This document shows positions 7,751 to 13,555 of a stretch of DNA of 13,555 nt, piece after piece (the stretch's first letter is position 1; every line of letters begins with the position of its first letter). The DNA lies in the NCBI GenBank assembly GCA_002727515.1, contig PBXF01000043.1, positions 3,006 to 16,560 of the forward strand, read 5' to 3'. Source of the DNA: Methanobacteriota archaeon. Its GTDB lineage: Archaea > Thermoplasmatota > Poseidoniia > Poseidoniales > Poseidoniaceae. Under the pieces are notes generated by a model. The model had not been told where the DNA came from, did no database searches, and saw only the letters and a program-made list of their open reading frames with translations. Position numbers and translations under genes: made by a program.

Positions 7751-9819
7751 CAGGAATTTGAATATGTGGCTTTTCTCCCCTCAATTAATGCACTTAAACC
7801 TTCCAATGCATCATTTGTTGAAAATATAGTTCTAAGGCTTTCAAGTTCAGATTTCAAACCTTCTTCCAAATCTGTATCTTCTGCCAGATTGATCAGATTG
7901 CTTGCTAATGAAACAGCAATAGGCGCAGTTCTTGATAGAGATTTTAATTGTCTTGCAACCAATTTATCTTCAGAATCAAATCCATCAGGACATAGTCCTT
8001 GGAGCAAGGAAGATAGGTTGTCATCACTGTAGAATGATTCAGCGAATTTCACTATCTTCGATTCGCTGTTTGCTGGCTTACCTGGATATTTGTTCGCTGG
8101 TTTACCATTAGCAGATATCTCTGAAATTGTATTATCAACATCAGCTACACCTACTAGGTGAGTGACTAACCCTAAATCTGAAGCAGTTTGAGCATCCATG
8201 AAATTTCCAGCGAGTATAGCCCATCTGGCGCAAGGAATTCCACAAATACGAGTTGGTCTCTGTGTGCCTCCCAATCCAGGATAAATCCCAATATTTGTTT
8301 CAGGGAATCTGAATTGAGTTTTTCTTGTACCAATTCTATAATCACAAGATAATGCTAGTTCCAATCCGCCACCAAGTGCAAGTCCAGTAGTCAGTGCGAT
8401 AGTAGTCTTTTCAGAATTCTCTAACTTGTTGAGGACTCTGTGTCCGTTGGCAGTAAACTCGTAAATATCTGGGAATGAATCTGCCCTCAACTTATCAACG
8501 AAGAATTTGACATCTGCTCCAGCAATAAATGCTTTACCTGCTCCATCCAGAACAATTGTATGAACGGAAGAATCTGAGTTTACCATGTCAATAACATCTG
8601 AAAGTTGGCCTACAACTGTCTCATTCAGTGCATTCATTGCTTCAGGTCTGTTGATTGTAATCGTAGCGATACCATCTTCGATACTTGAATCAACGTAATT
8701 GAAAACAAAACTTTGACTTCTCTCCCAAACACTGGGGGTTTCAAATCCAGCGAGTTTTGCGTAATTTTCAGCCATTGTTTTTGCCTTATCGATTCCGAGT
8801 CGATTTGCAATTTCGAACGGACCTCTCGCCCATCTTAATCCTACTTTTGCCCCTCTATCAACATCTTCAAGGGAACAAATTTCTTCATCAACAATTTGTC
8901 CTGCAACTGCAAATACCTGTCCTAGAAGCCTAGTTCGAATTATTTCCGCTGCTTCATCTGAACATTCAGCATCTTCACCGATATTCCATTGTTCACCTGC
9001 TTCAACCATGTCACGGAGGTTTTGAGCCCCAACATATCTTGGTGTAGCCAATTGCTCGGCTAAGTAATCTGTTGAATGAAGAGCGATTGGGGGACCGGTC
9101 AAGTTCATCAATGCAAAAGGCCCCATTCCGATCTTGAATGCCTTCATAGAAACCGCATCGATTGCTGCAGCACTCGCAACTCCTTCTTGGAGAAGAAGAC
9201 ATGCCTCATTTAACCAGGGTACAAAGAACCTATTTACAACAAATCCAGGTCTATCTTTGCATAAGATTACTACTTTTCCTAGGCCTCTACAATATTGGAC
9301 TGTTCTTGCTATTGTCTCATCAGATGTTGTTTTTCCTGGAATAACTTCTACAAGTCTGTTCTTTGCAGGATGATAGAAGAAGTGTAGTCCGACAAATTTC
9401 TCAGGTCGACCTGATGCAAGTGCGAGTTCGTCAACCGACAAAGATGAAGTGTTTGAAGCGAGAATTGTATCTTCTCCACATGCTTGATTCAATGCGTTAA
9501 AGACTTGAGTTTTTATGTCAAAATCTTCGAATACGGCTTCGATTACTAAATCAGTATCTTCTGCTGTATTTTCAGTACCTACAACGCCGGTTATTCTTCC
9601 CTCGATTTCGGATACTTGTTGCGGTGAGAAGATTCTTCTTTCGACAGCTTCTTGCAGGAAATTGGAAATGATTCCTTTTCCTCTTTCTACCCATTGTTCT
9701 TCTCTGTCAACCATTTGGACATCAAATTCTTCTTGTGCAGTTTTCTGTGCAATACCTGAACCCATGTTGCCGGCGCCTATGATTGCTACTTTGTGTATTG
9801 GCTGCATGTTGGGTGCCAT
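7750..9819 (-). CDS. Bifunctional 3-hydroxyacyl-CoA dehydrogenase / enoyl-CoA hydratase
   Basis: The fusion interconverts enoyl-CoA, 3-hydroxyacyl-CoA and 3-ketoacyl-CoA. Numbering is from the ATG at 9819 (689 residues). The N-terminal dehydrogenase has the NAD-binding VAIIGAGNMGSG motif (GxGxxG at 15-20). Its predicted catalytic H146 and E158 lie in HFFYHPAKNRLVEVI, followed by N196 in FVVNRFF and a duplicated C-terminal helical domain to about 360. The crotonase half begins near 370 with oxyanion-hole regions AFIAGADVKFF and GGGLELAL, and both catalytic glutamates, E487 and E507 (FPETNIGIYPGLGGTQR). Dehydrogenase-first order is typical of archaeal proteins and opposite to bacterial FadB. 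The role may be beta-oxidation, or a 3-hydroxybutyryl/crotonyl-CoA step; sequence alone does not decide. An upstream ATG at 9834 exists, but the GGAGG lies inside that extension and points to 9819. Confidence 0.93.
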   Translation of the reverse strand: MAPNMQPIHKVAIIGAGNMGSGIAQKTAQEEFDVQMVDREEQWVERGKGIISNFLQEAVERRIFSPQQVSEIEGRITGVVGTENTAEDTDLVIEAVFEDFDIKTQVFNALNQACGEDTILASNTSSLSVDELALASGRPEKFVGLHFFYHPAKNRLVEVIPGKTTSDETIARTVQYCRGLGKVVILCKDRPGFVVNRFFVPWLNEACLLLQEGVASAAAIDAVSMKAFKIGMGPFALMNLTGPPIALHSTDYLAEQLATPRYVGAQNLRDMVEAGEQWNIGEDAECSDEAAEIIRTRLLGQVFAVAGQIVDEEICSLEDVDRGAKVGLRWARGPFEIANRLGIDKAKTMAENYAKLAGFETPSVWERSQSFVFNYVDSSIEDGIATITINRPEAMNALNETVVGQLSDVIDMVNSDSSVHTIVLDGAGKAFIAGADVKFFVDKLRADSFPDIYEFTANGHRVLNKLENSEKTTIALTTGLALGGGLELALSCDYRIGTRKTQFRFPETNIGIYPGLGGTQRPTRICGIPCARWAILAGNFMDAQTASDLGLVTHLVGVADVDNTISEISANGKPANKYPGKPANSESKIVKFAESFYSDDNLSSLLQGLCPDGFDSEDKLVARQLKSLSRTAPIAVSLASNLINLAEDTDLEEGLKSELESLRTIFSTNDALEGLSALIEGRKATYSNS

Positions 9820-9825
9820 TTCAAA

Positions 9826-9832
9826 CCCCTCC
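9826..9832 (-). promoter_or_regulatory. Shine-Dalgarno site deciding the start of the HAD/crotonase gene
   Basis: On the minus strand GGAGGGG is read from 9832 to 9826, with eight bases between GGAGG and the ATG at 9819. It overlaps the alternative ATG at 9834, which has no ribosome site of its own. A palindromic GTATATAC at 9846-9853 in the same short gap could be an internal TATA box, but it would start a message too late to include this site. Confidence 0.6.
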
Positions 9833-9859
9833 ATGAATTAAACGGCTGTATATACAAGG

Positions 9860-10903
9860 CTAAAATAACGAGTCATAAGCAATTTTCATCCTTTCTGACC
9901 ATTTTTCTTTTGAGAATTCGTTGGCTCTTTGTCTAACAGCATCGGGGTTGGGCTGAAGATTACTTATTGCATCCCTCCATGCTTCAACATCATTTACTGG
10001 AAGTATATGTTCTTCGAGAGGTATTTCATTGTGAGCAGGAGCATCCGCAACTAGGGCAATTGTTCCAGAAGCATATGCTTCTAGTGGGGGGAGGCCGAAT
10101 CCTTCGGCAACGGAAGGAAACAAAAGAGCGTCTGCATGCTGTAGAGCAGCGATCATTTCATCAGTTTCTAATCTCCCAACCCAATTTAACTTGCAGTTAG
10201 ATTTCACGGCAAGAGAACGCAATTTTTTCTTAGATTTTTCAGAGGATTCCGCCCCTATTTTATGCAGGGTGACATCTAATCCCCCACAAACATTGATTGC
10301 AAAATCAACTCTCTTTCTTTCTTCTTCACTACCTATAATCAAGAGGTTTTTTCCCTCGCTAAACCAATGTGGTCTAGTGGTTTCAATGGAATATTTCTCG
10401 ATATCAATTGCGTGTGGAACATATGCAGTAGGAATCCCGGGAAATCTCATTTCGCACTCTTTTTGGGTATATTTTGAGATACAAACTAACATTGAAGCCC
10501 TTTGGATTCCTTGTTTTATTCTTTTGAGGTCTCTTTTTCTAATTAATGAAGGGGAATTGTCACCTATTTTGACCCCATCATTTTCGAAAGGAAATACATG
10601 GAATAAGTCATGAATTGTAATAACAGATTTACCATCAACCGGACAGAGAATTGCCTGTTCTTGATCAGTAATATGCGTAATATCGCTATTTTTTGACATT
10701 AATGCGACATTTTTAGGCCCACTAAACCATCTTTTCCATATTCTCAAGAAAGGATTTCCAGACCTCTCGTATTCGTGAACTTCGTTGACCTTATATCCTT
10801 TCAGCGAACCACTTTTCAGAGCTTCTAAATGATGTTGGTGTGTACTACCTAAGCCTGAGAATGAGGACATTTTACCTCCTCTGGCAAGTAAGATTTTACG
10901 CAA
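9860..10903 (-). CDS. GT4-family glycosyltransferase
   Basis: The 347-residue protein is a retaining, GT-B-fold transferase that would move a sugar from a nucleotide donor to an unknown acceptor. The N-terminal half has the first Rossmann strand KILLARGG (3-10), a glycine- and serine-rich loop and the acceptor-side ITIHDLFHVFP (95-105). The C-terminal donor half contains NLLIIGSEEERKR, LNWVGRLETDEMIAAL, and the family E-x7-E motif in EGFGLPPLEAYASG (E267, E275). Start choice: a TTG at 10903 with AGGTGG just upstream, overlapping the TYW1 stop, keeps the first strand. An internal ATG at 10870 with its own GGAGG would delete it. There is no membrane helix, so it acts in the cytoplasm, perhaps on surface glycans or glycolipids. 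Only eight bases separate it from TYW1. Confidence 0.88.
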   Translation of the reverse strand: MRKILLARGGKMSSFSGLGSTHQHHLEALKSGSLKGYKVNEVHEYERSGNPFLRIWKRWFSGPKNVALMSKNSDITHITDQEQAILCPVDGKSVITIHDLFHVFPFENDGVKIGDNSPSLIRKRDLKRIKQGIQRASMLVCISKYTQKECEMRFPGIPTAYVPHAIDIEKYSIETTRPHWFSEGKNLLIIGSEEERKRVDFAINVCGGLDVTLHKIGAESSEKSKKKLRSLAVKSNCKLNWVGRLETDEMIAALQHADALLFPSVAEGFGLPPLEAYASGTIALVADAPAHNEIPLEEHILPVNDVEAWRDAISNLQPNPDAVRQRANEFSKEKWSERMKIAYDSLF

Positions 10904-10907
10904 AAAA

Positions 10908-10913
10908 CCACCT
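10908..10913 (-). promoter_or_regulatory. Shine-Dalgarno site overlapping the TYW1 stop codon
   Basis: AGGTGG on the minus strand precedes the TTG at 10903 by four bases and shares two bases with the TAG of TYW1. This favours translation of the glycosyltransferase from the rare TTG start in a shared message. Confidence 0.5.
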
Positions 10914-11913
10914 ATTGAATGACTTTGAGATGTTTTACAGGGTCAGCCACACCCAAATCCTCAGGGAAGAACATTGTCGCTTCTGGAACTGGAATTGGTA
11001 CAATTTCTTTTCCAACGAGAGCAACTCTACTTGGCGGTGAATCGTCCAATAGTTTTCTGTTAGTGAGTGGCGCTAATGCATTTGAAAATTCCAATATGTC
11101 GTCGTGGAAAGGCATATTTTCAGAAGTAAGGTTTTCTCTTGAATTCCCAACATGCACATATCCCTTACATTCAATCCAATCAGGATCTGCACGATTGTCT
11201 AAAGCGGCGTATTGTGGAATGTGTTCCGGATTCATATTTTTGCCTTTAATCAAAGTATGACGGCAGACAATCCGAGTGTCTAGGCTTGGCAAAAGGTCAA
11301 TCGTTTGTTCAAATTTATCCCAAGCTGCTGCATTCCATTTTGGCCTGCATATCTCATCAAACACTTCCTTATTAGGAGCATCAACGGATACATACAATTG
11401 AGTTGGTAGAGTGTCCAGTTTTTCAATAACTTTAGGCAGTGTTCCATTGGTAACTAACATTGTTGTCATACCGTGAGAGTGACATAGTTCCATGTATTCC
11501 GATAGACGATTGTATAACGTAGGCTCCCCATTGAGTGAAATTGCAACATGCTTAGGGTTTTGTGCATCGAGAAACTTTTCTCTTGGTACTTTGGGATTTC
11601 CACCAAATCCAGAAAGAAGTCTCCTTTGAGCTCTTACAGATTCATAAAGCATCTCAAGAGGGTCTTGATCGGATAATTCAAGTGAATCCATGTGCGGCTC
11701 CCTCCAACAATAGGAACATGCTAAATTACATTGGTCTACTACGGGAGACATTTGCATACAGTTATGACTTGCAACCCCGTAGAATTTACCTTTGTAGCAC
11801 TGCCTATCTCTAAGTAGAGATTCCTTGGTCCAGTGGCATACTTTGACTCCACCATGTTCTCCAACAATGTGGTAACGTTGCTTTTGCAACTTCGACTTCA
11901 GGAGGGGGTCCAT
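10912..11913 (-). CDS. taw1: S-adenosylmethionine-dependent 4-demethylwyosine synthase (TYW1/Taw1)
   Basis: This radical SAM enzyme condenses N1-methylguanosine-37 of tRNA-Phe with a pyruvate-derived unit to make the tricyclic imidazoline base of wyosine derivatives. From the ATG at 11913 it has 333 residues. The radical SAM cluster motif is C62-x3-C66-x2-C69 (CNLACSYCW). A second cluster set lies at C26, C39 and C52. As I recall, these six numbers match characterised archaeal TYW1 exactly, which supports this start over the ATG at 12012. Further family marks are ISLNGEPTLY, TNGTLP, YVSVDAP, and the CRHTLIKGKNM and ECKGYVHVG segments. The flavodoxin domain of eukaryotic TYW1 is absent, as usual in archaea. 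It is the first gene of the minus-strand run and is divergent from the AlkB gene. Confidence 0.95.
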   Translation of the reverse strand: MDPLLKSKLQKQRYHIVGEHGGVKVCHWTKESLLRDRQCYKGKFYGVASHNCMQMSPVVDQCNLACSYCWREPHMDSLELSDQDPLEMLYESVRAQRRLLSGFGGNPKVPREKFLDAQNPKHVAISLNGEPTLYNRLSEYMELCHSHGMTTMLVTNGTLPKVIEKLDTLPTQLYVSVDAPNKEVFDEICRPKWNAAAWDKFEQTIDLLPSLDTRIVCRHTLIKGKNMNPEHIPQYAALDNRADPDWIECKGYVHVGNSRENLTSENMPFHDDILEFSNALAPLTNRKLLDDSPPSRVALVGKEIVPIPVPEATMFFPEDLGVADPVKHLKVIQ

Positions 11914-11950
11914 CGCCTTAGCGAAATCACAATCTGTTTTCAAACCAACG

Positions 11951-11970
11951 CATATGTAGTTGTATATTAT
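11951..11970. promoter_or_regulatory. Candidate divergent promoter between TYW1 and the AlkB gene
   Basis: The 66-bp gap holds two TATA-like stretches. On the minus strand ATAATATA (11970-11963) would start a TYW1 message near 11940 with a leader of about 27 bases. On the plus strand CATATGTA (11951-11958) is centred about 26 bases before the ATG at 11980, which would suit a leaderless AlkB message. The second is a weak TATA match. The boxes are adjacent, so the two genes may compete for or share control. Confidence 0.3.
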
Positions 11971-11979
11971 CGTCTGACT

Positions 11980-12972
11980 ATGCAAGAAAGGGTGGAATCG
12001 TGGACTCCACATTTGCTTGGGTTTCTTTTACCGATAATTACCGTGCTTGGTATTCTTAAAGGAGGATATTGGTCGATTTCTGGGATTGCATATGCAATAG
12101 GTCTTTGTCCAATAATCGATGCTATATCACCCAAAGCGGCTCCTACTAGGAGTCAAAATTCAGATAGGCCTTGGAATACAATACTATATCTTCACACTCT
12201 TGCTTATTTATCATGTATCGGAATTCTTCTCTGGCACACCACACAAGAAGGTTTCACAATATCTGTTATTCTAGGAGGCCTGTCAGTGGGCGTAGTAGGT
12301 GGAATTTCAGGAATAATCAATGCACATGAAGCAGGGCACAGAAAAAAGGGCTCGCTTTTGTGGAGGATGTCGAGGCTAAACTTGCTACTTGTCATGTACT
12401 TGCATTTTACAACAGAGCACAATCATGGTCATCATAGAAATTATGCCACAGAAAAAGATCCTGCATCCGCTCCAGAAGGTAGATCGTTCTACACCCAATT
12501 ATTGATGACAATCCCACTACAATTCATCTCAGCCTGGAAAACTCATAGCGCCAAGGGTGCTAAAATCTACCAGAATACAGTTTTTCATGGGTTTATTATT
12601 CAGTTAGCACTTCTTGCATCATTATGGGTACTAAATCCTAATATTATGTACGCGTTTTTGGTTCAAGCAGGTTTAGCGATTGTATTGTTGGAATATGTGA
12701 ACTACATCGAACACTATGGTCTAGTAAGAGAGGTCGGCGAGAAACATACTCAAATGCATTCATGGGAGTACAGGGGAGTTTGGTCTAGGTGGACTTTGTT
12801 GGAACTACCTCTTCATCCCGCACACCACTTGAAGGCAAGTTCTCCTCTCTGGGAACTTCGTGCCCAAGAGAATGCTCCACAGTTACCTTTTGGCTACTAC
12901 ACTATGTTTTGGATAGCATTAATTCCTCCTCTGTGGAAGGGTTTGATGAAAAAACAAATCAGAAATCTGTAG
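11980..12972 (+). CDS. alkB: AlkB-family membrane di-iron alkane/fatty-acid hydroxylase
   Basis: The 330-residue integral membrane protein is expected to hydroxylate terminal carbons of alkanes or similar chains, using oxygen and electrons from a rubredoxin-type partner. It has about six hydrophobic helices. All nine histidine ligand positions known for AlkB can be placed: H116 and H120 in HEAGHRKK, H147, H151 and H152 in EHNHGHH, H245 in NYIEHYGL, and H279, H282 and H283 in LPLHPAHH. DPAS after box 2, HSWE after the NYIEHYGL box, and APQLPFGY with ALIPPLW at the end are also typical. Box 3 differs from the usual LQRHSDHH but keeps the histidines. No rubredoxin domain is fused, and none is encoded in the window. 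Substrate range is not readable. The frame is open back to 11833, but that stretch overlaps TYW1; a GTG at 11992 is an alternative start. Confidence 0.93.
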   Translation: MQERVESWTPHLLGFLLPIITVLGILKGGYWSISGIAYAIGLCPIIDAISPKAAPTRSQNSDRPWNTILYLHTLAYLSCIGILLWHTTQEGFTISVILGGLSVGVVGGISGIINAHEAGHRKKGSLLWRMSRLNLLLVMYLHFTTEHNHGHHRNYATEKDPASAPEGRSFYTQLLMTIPLQFISAWKTHSAKGAKIYQNTVFHGFIIQLALLASLWVLNPNIMYAFLVQAGLAIVLLEYVNYIEHYGLVREVGEKHTQMHSWEYRGVWSRWTLLELPLHPAHHLKASSPLWELRAQENAPQLPFGYYTMFWIALIPPLWKGLMKKQIRNL

Positions 12973-12984
12973 ATAAACCGCATG

Positions 12985-13034
12985 GATTTTAGGTGTTTTG
13001 AAATACACTTAGTGTAAACAATACACCCAAAATC
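12985..13034. repeat. 50-bp nested inverted repeat
   Basis: An outer pair, GATTTTAGGTGT (12985-12996) with ACACCCAAAATC (13023-13034), matches at 11 of 12 positions. Pairing continues through TTG/CAA (12998-13000 with 13019-13021). After a small AAA/AA internal loop comes the perfect inner palindrome TACACTTAGTGTA (13004-13016). It begins 12 bases after the AlkB stop and ends at the edge of the TATA-like box of the small gene. It may be an operator for that gene, an RNA hairpin at the AlkB 3' end, or both. Confidence 0.6.
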
Positions 13035-13042
13035 AATTATAT
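13035..13042 (+). promoter_or_regulatory. Candidate TATA box for the 40-residue gene
   Basis: AATTATAT lies about 35 bases before the small gene's ATG and would start a message near 13062-13065, at the edge of the ribosome site. It directly abuts the nested inverted repeat. The perfect palindrome CACCGGTG follows at 13043-13050. Confidence 0.4.
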
Positions 13043-13063
13043 CACCGGTGCATAAAATAAACT

Positions 13064-13068
13064 AGGTG
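13064..13068 (+). promoter_or_regulatory. Shine-Dalgarno site for the 40-residue gene
   Basis: AGGTG, within AGGTGAG, lies six bases before the ATG at 13075. It is a good match with suitable spacing and is the main reason to accept this short reading frame. Confidence 0.55.
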
Positions 13069-13074
13069 AGAAAA

Positions 13075-13197
13075 ATGGATCACGCACTAGAAACCTGGGT
13101 TGAAGAAGTAATGGACAAACAGAAATACAGAAGCGGTATTTTCGCTAAGAAAAGCTGGACTTCCTGGTTCAAAAATTTGACCTTCGGATCAAAATAA
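13075..13197 (+). CDS. Small 40-residue protein, function unknown
   Basis: An ATG with a good ribosome site and a TATA-like box opens a 40-codon frame ending in TAA, with TGA directly after. The product starts with an acidic helix-like part (MDHALETWVEEVMDK) and changes to a basic, aromatic-rich part from about residue 15 (W28, W31, F32, F37 and six lysines overall). It has no cysteines, no clear membrane helix and no recognised family. The C-terminal half could be amphipathic and lie on a membrane or nucleic acid. It sits after the AlkB gene behind the nested repeat and ends five bases from the convergent DUF3817 gene. It fills the gap neatly and its codons resemble those of neighbours, but no homology could be tested. 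Confidence 0.55.
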   Translation: MDHALETWVEEVMDKQKYRSGIFAKKSWTSWFKNLTFGSK

Positions 13198-13202
13198 TGA
13201 AA

Positions 13203-13499
13203 TCAGTTTGAAACTTCTGCTTCATTATCTGAATTCATGTATTTCCGTTCCACCCAGATAGGGCCTCCGGGTGGAATTGCTGCTGCCATTGCTAATATGG
13301 CTAAGTTGGCGGAAATCCGTCCTTGTCTCTGTTCCCAGTAAACTAAGGCAACATATAGGATGAATAGACCACCATGTATTGGACCAATTATTTTTACTAA
13401 TATTTCGTTGCCTCCAATATACTTTAGCGGCATTGCAATGAAGAATAATGAAATTGTTGAAATTGTTTCTAATATCCCACTGATTCGAAAAAAGTTCAT
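13203..13499 (-). CDS. DUF3817-type small integral membrane protein
   Basis: From the ATG at 13499 the product has 98 residues. It resembles the DUF3817 family: RISGILE near the N-terminus, AMPLKYIGG at 22-30, GPIHGGLFILYV at 39-50 and an AAAIPPGGPIWVERK segment near 72-86. Three hydrophobic helices are likely at about 5-25, 33-53 and 62-80. The family has no established biochemical role that I know of. The start is set by GGAGG at 13507-13511, seven bases upstream. Longer readings would begin inside the preceding gene. The ATG overlaps the TGA of that gene (ATGA), which indicates coupled translation with the zinc-ribbon protein cut by the window edge. Confidence 0.82.
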   Translation of the reverse strand: MNFFRISGILETISTISLFFIAMPLKYIGGNEILVKIIGPIHGGLFILYVALVYWEQRQGRISANLAILAMAAAIPPGGPIWVERKYMNSDNEAEVSN

Positions 13500-13555
13500 G
13501 ATTTTGCCTCCACCATTGGTCTTGATGAACCACAAGAGGGGCACATCTGGTCATC
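13496..13555 (-). CDS. C-terminal fragment of a zinc-ribbon protein (partial at window edge)
   Basis: The frame entering from the right edge encodes 19 residues, beginning DDQMCPSCGSSRPMVEAKS, and ends at a TGA that overlaps the DUF3817 start. CPSCG is a zinc-knuckle half, probably the second half of a ribbon whose first cysteine pair lies outside the window. The last codons contain the Shine-Dalgarno site of the next gene. Nothing more can be said without the missing part. Confidence 0.5.
   Translation of the reverse strand, partial: DDQMCPSCGSSRPMVEAKS

Noticed and set aside
11833..11979. Upstream extension of the AlkB reading frame by 49 residues
   Set aside because: It runs antisense through the start of TYW1, and the added residues do not resemble an AlkB N-terminus; the ATG at 11980 fits the family length.
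11914..12012. Upstream extension of TYW1 by 33 residues
   Set aside because: It overlaps the AlkB gene, and the cysteine positions match archaeal TYW1 only when counted from the ATG at 11913.
13225..13554. 109-residue minus-strand open frame at the right edge
   Set aside because: It is a shadow of the DUF3817 gene in another frame; the protein lacks any family likeness, while the overlapping frame has a ribosome site and DUF3817 motifs.

Overview
The window looks like part of a chromosome from an uncultured marine euryarchaeon, most likely of the Marine Group II/III (Poseidoniales-like) type. The archaeal part of that call is well supported. The ribosomal protein S2 gene is of archaeal type. 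The wybutosine enzyme TYW1 is the short archaeal form without a flavodoxin domain. The 3-hydroxyacyl-CoA dehydrogenase/crotonase fusion has the archaeal domain order, and several regulators are winged-helix proteins of archaeal style. Candidate TATA boxes and strong GGAGG-type ribosome binding sites are visible. The group-level assignment is inference from AT-rich composition and gene style.

Layout: (1) Positions 1-2409, plus strand: the 3' part of a single-pass membrane protein with outside Ig-like domains and three identical-spacing zinc ribbons inside, then a small secreted or lipid-anchored protein. (2) 2406-3578, minus strand: a Cas4/RecB-like PD-(D/E)XK nuclease with an iron-sulfur cysteine set, split by about 150 residues carrying four predicted membrane helices. 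(3) 3734-5371, plus strand: rpsB and a tRNA-dihydrouridine synthase, probably one transcript. (4) 5379-11913, minus strand: TYW1, a GT4 glycosyltransferase, the HAD/crotonase fusion and an HxlR regulator, closely spaced or overlapping, followed by two more winged-helix regulators. One of those is membrane-anchored, and a 30-bp palindrome separates the two. (5) 11980-12972, plus strand and divergent from TYW1: an AlkB-family membrane di-iron alkane monooxygenase with all nine histidine ligands. (6) 12973-13555: a 50-bp nested inverted repeat, a 40-codon small gene with its own TATA-like and Shine-Dalgarno signals, and on the minus strand a DUF3817 membrane protein coupled to the tail of a zinc-ribbon protein that runs off the edge.

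How the genes may work together: AlkB would oxidise alkanes or similar chains to alcohols. The HAD/crotonase fusion would carry out two beta-oxidation steps on the derived acyl-CoA, and the HxlR gene that overlaps its stop codon is a natural candidate regulator. This link is inferred from neighbourhood and chemistry. rpsB, dus and TYW1 belong to translation and tRNA modification. The most unusual items are the membrane-split Cas4-like nuclease, an AlkB on an archaeal chromosome segment, and the small gene behind the nested palindrome. No CRISPR array, tRNA, rRNA or insertion sequence was seen, and no gene-free stretch exceeds about 150 bases.
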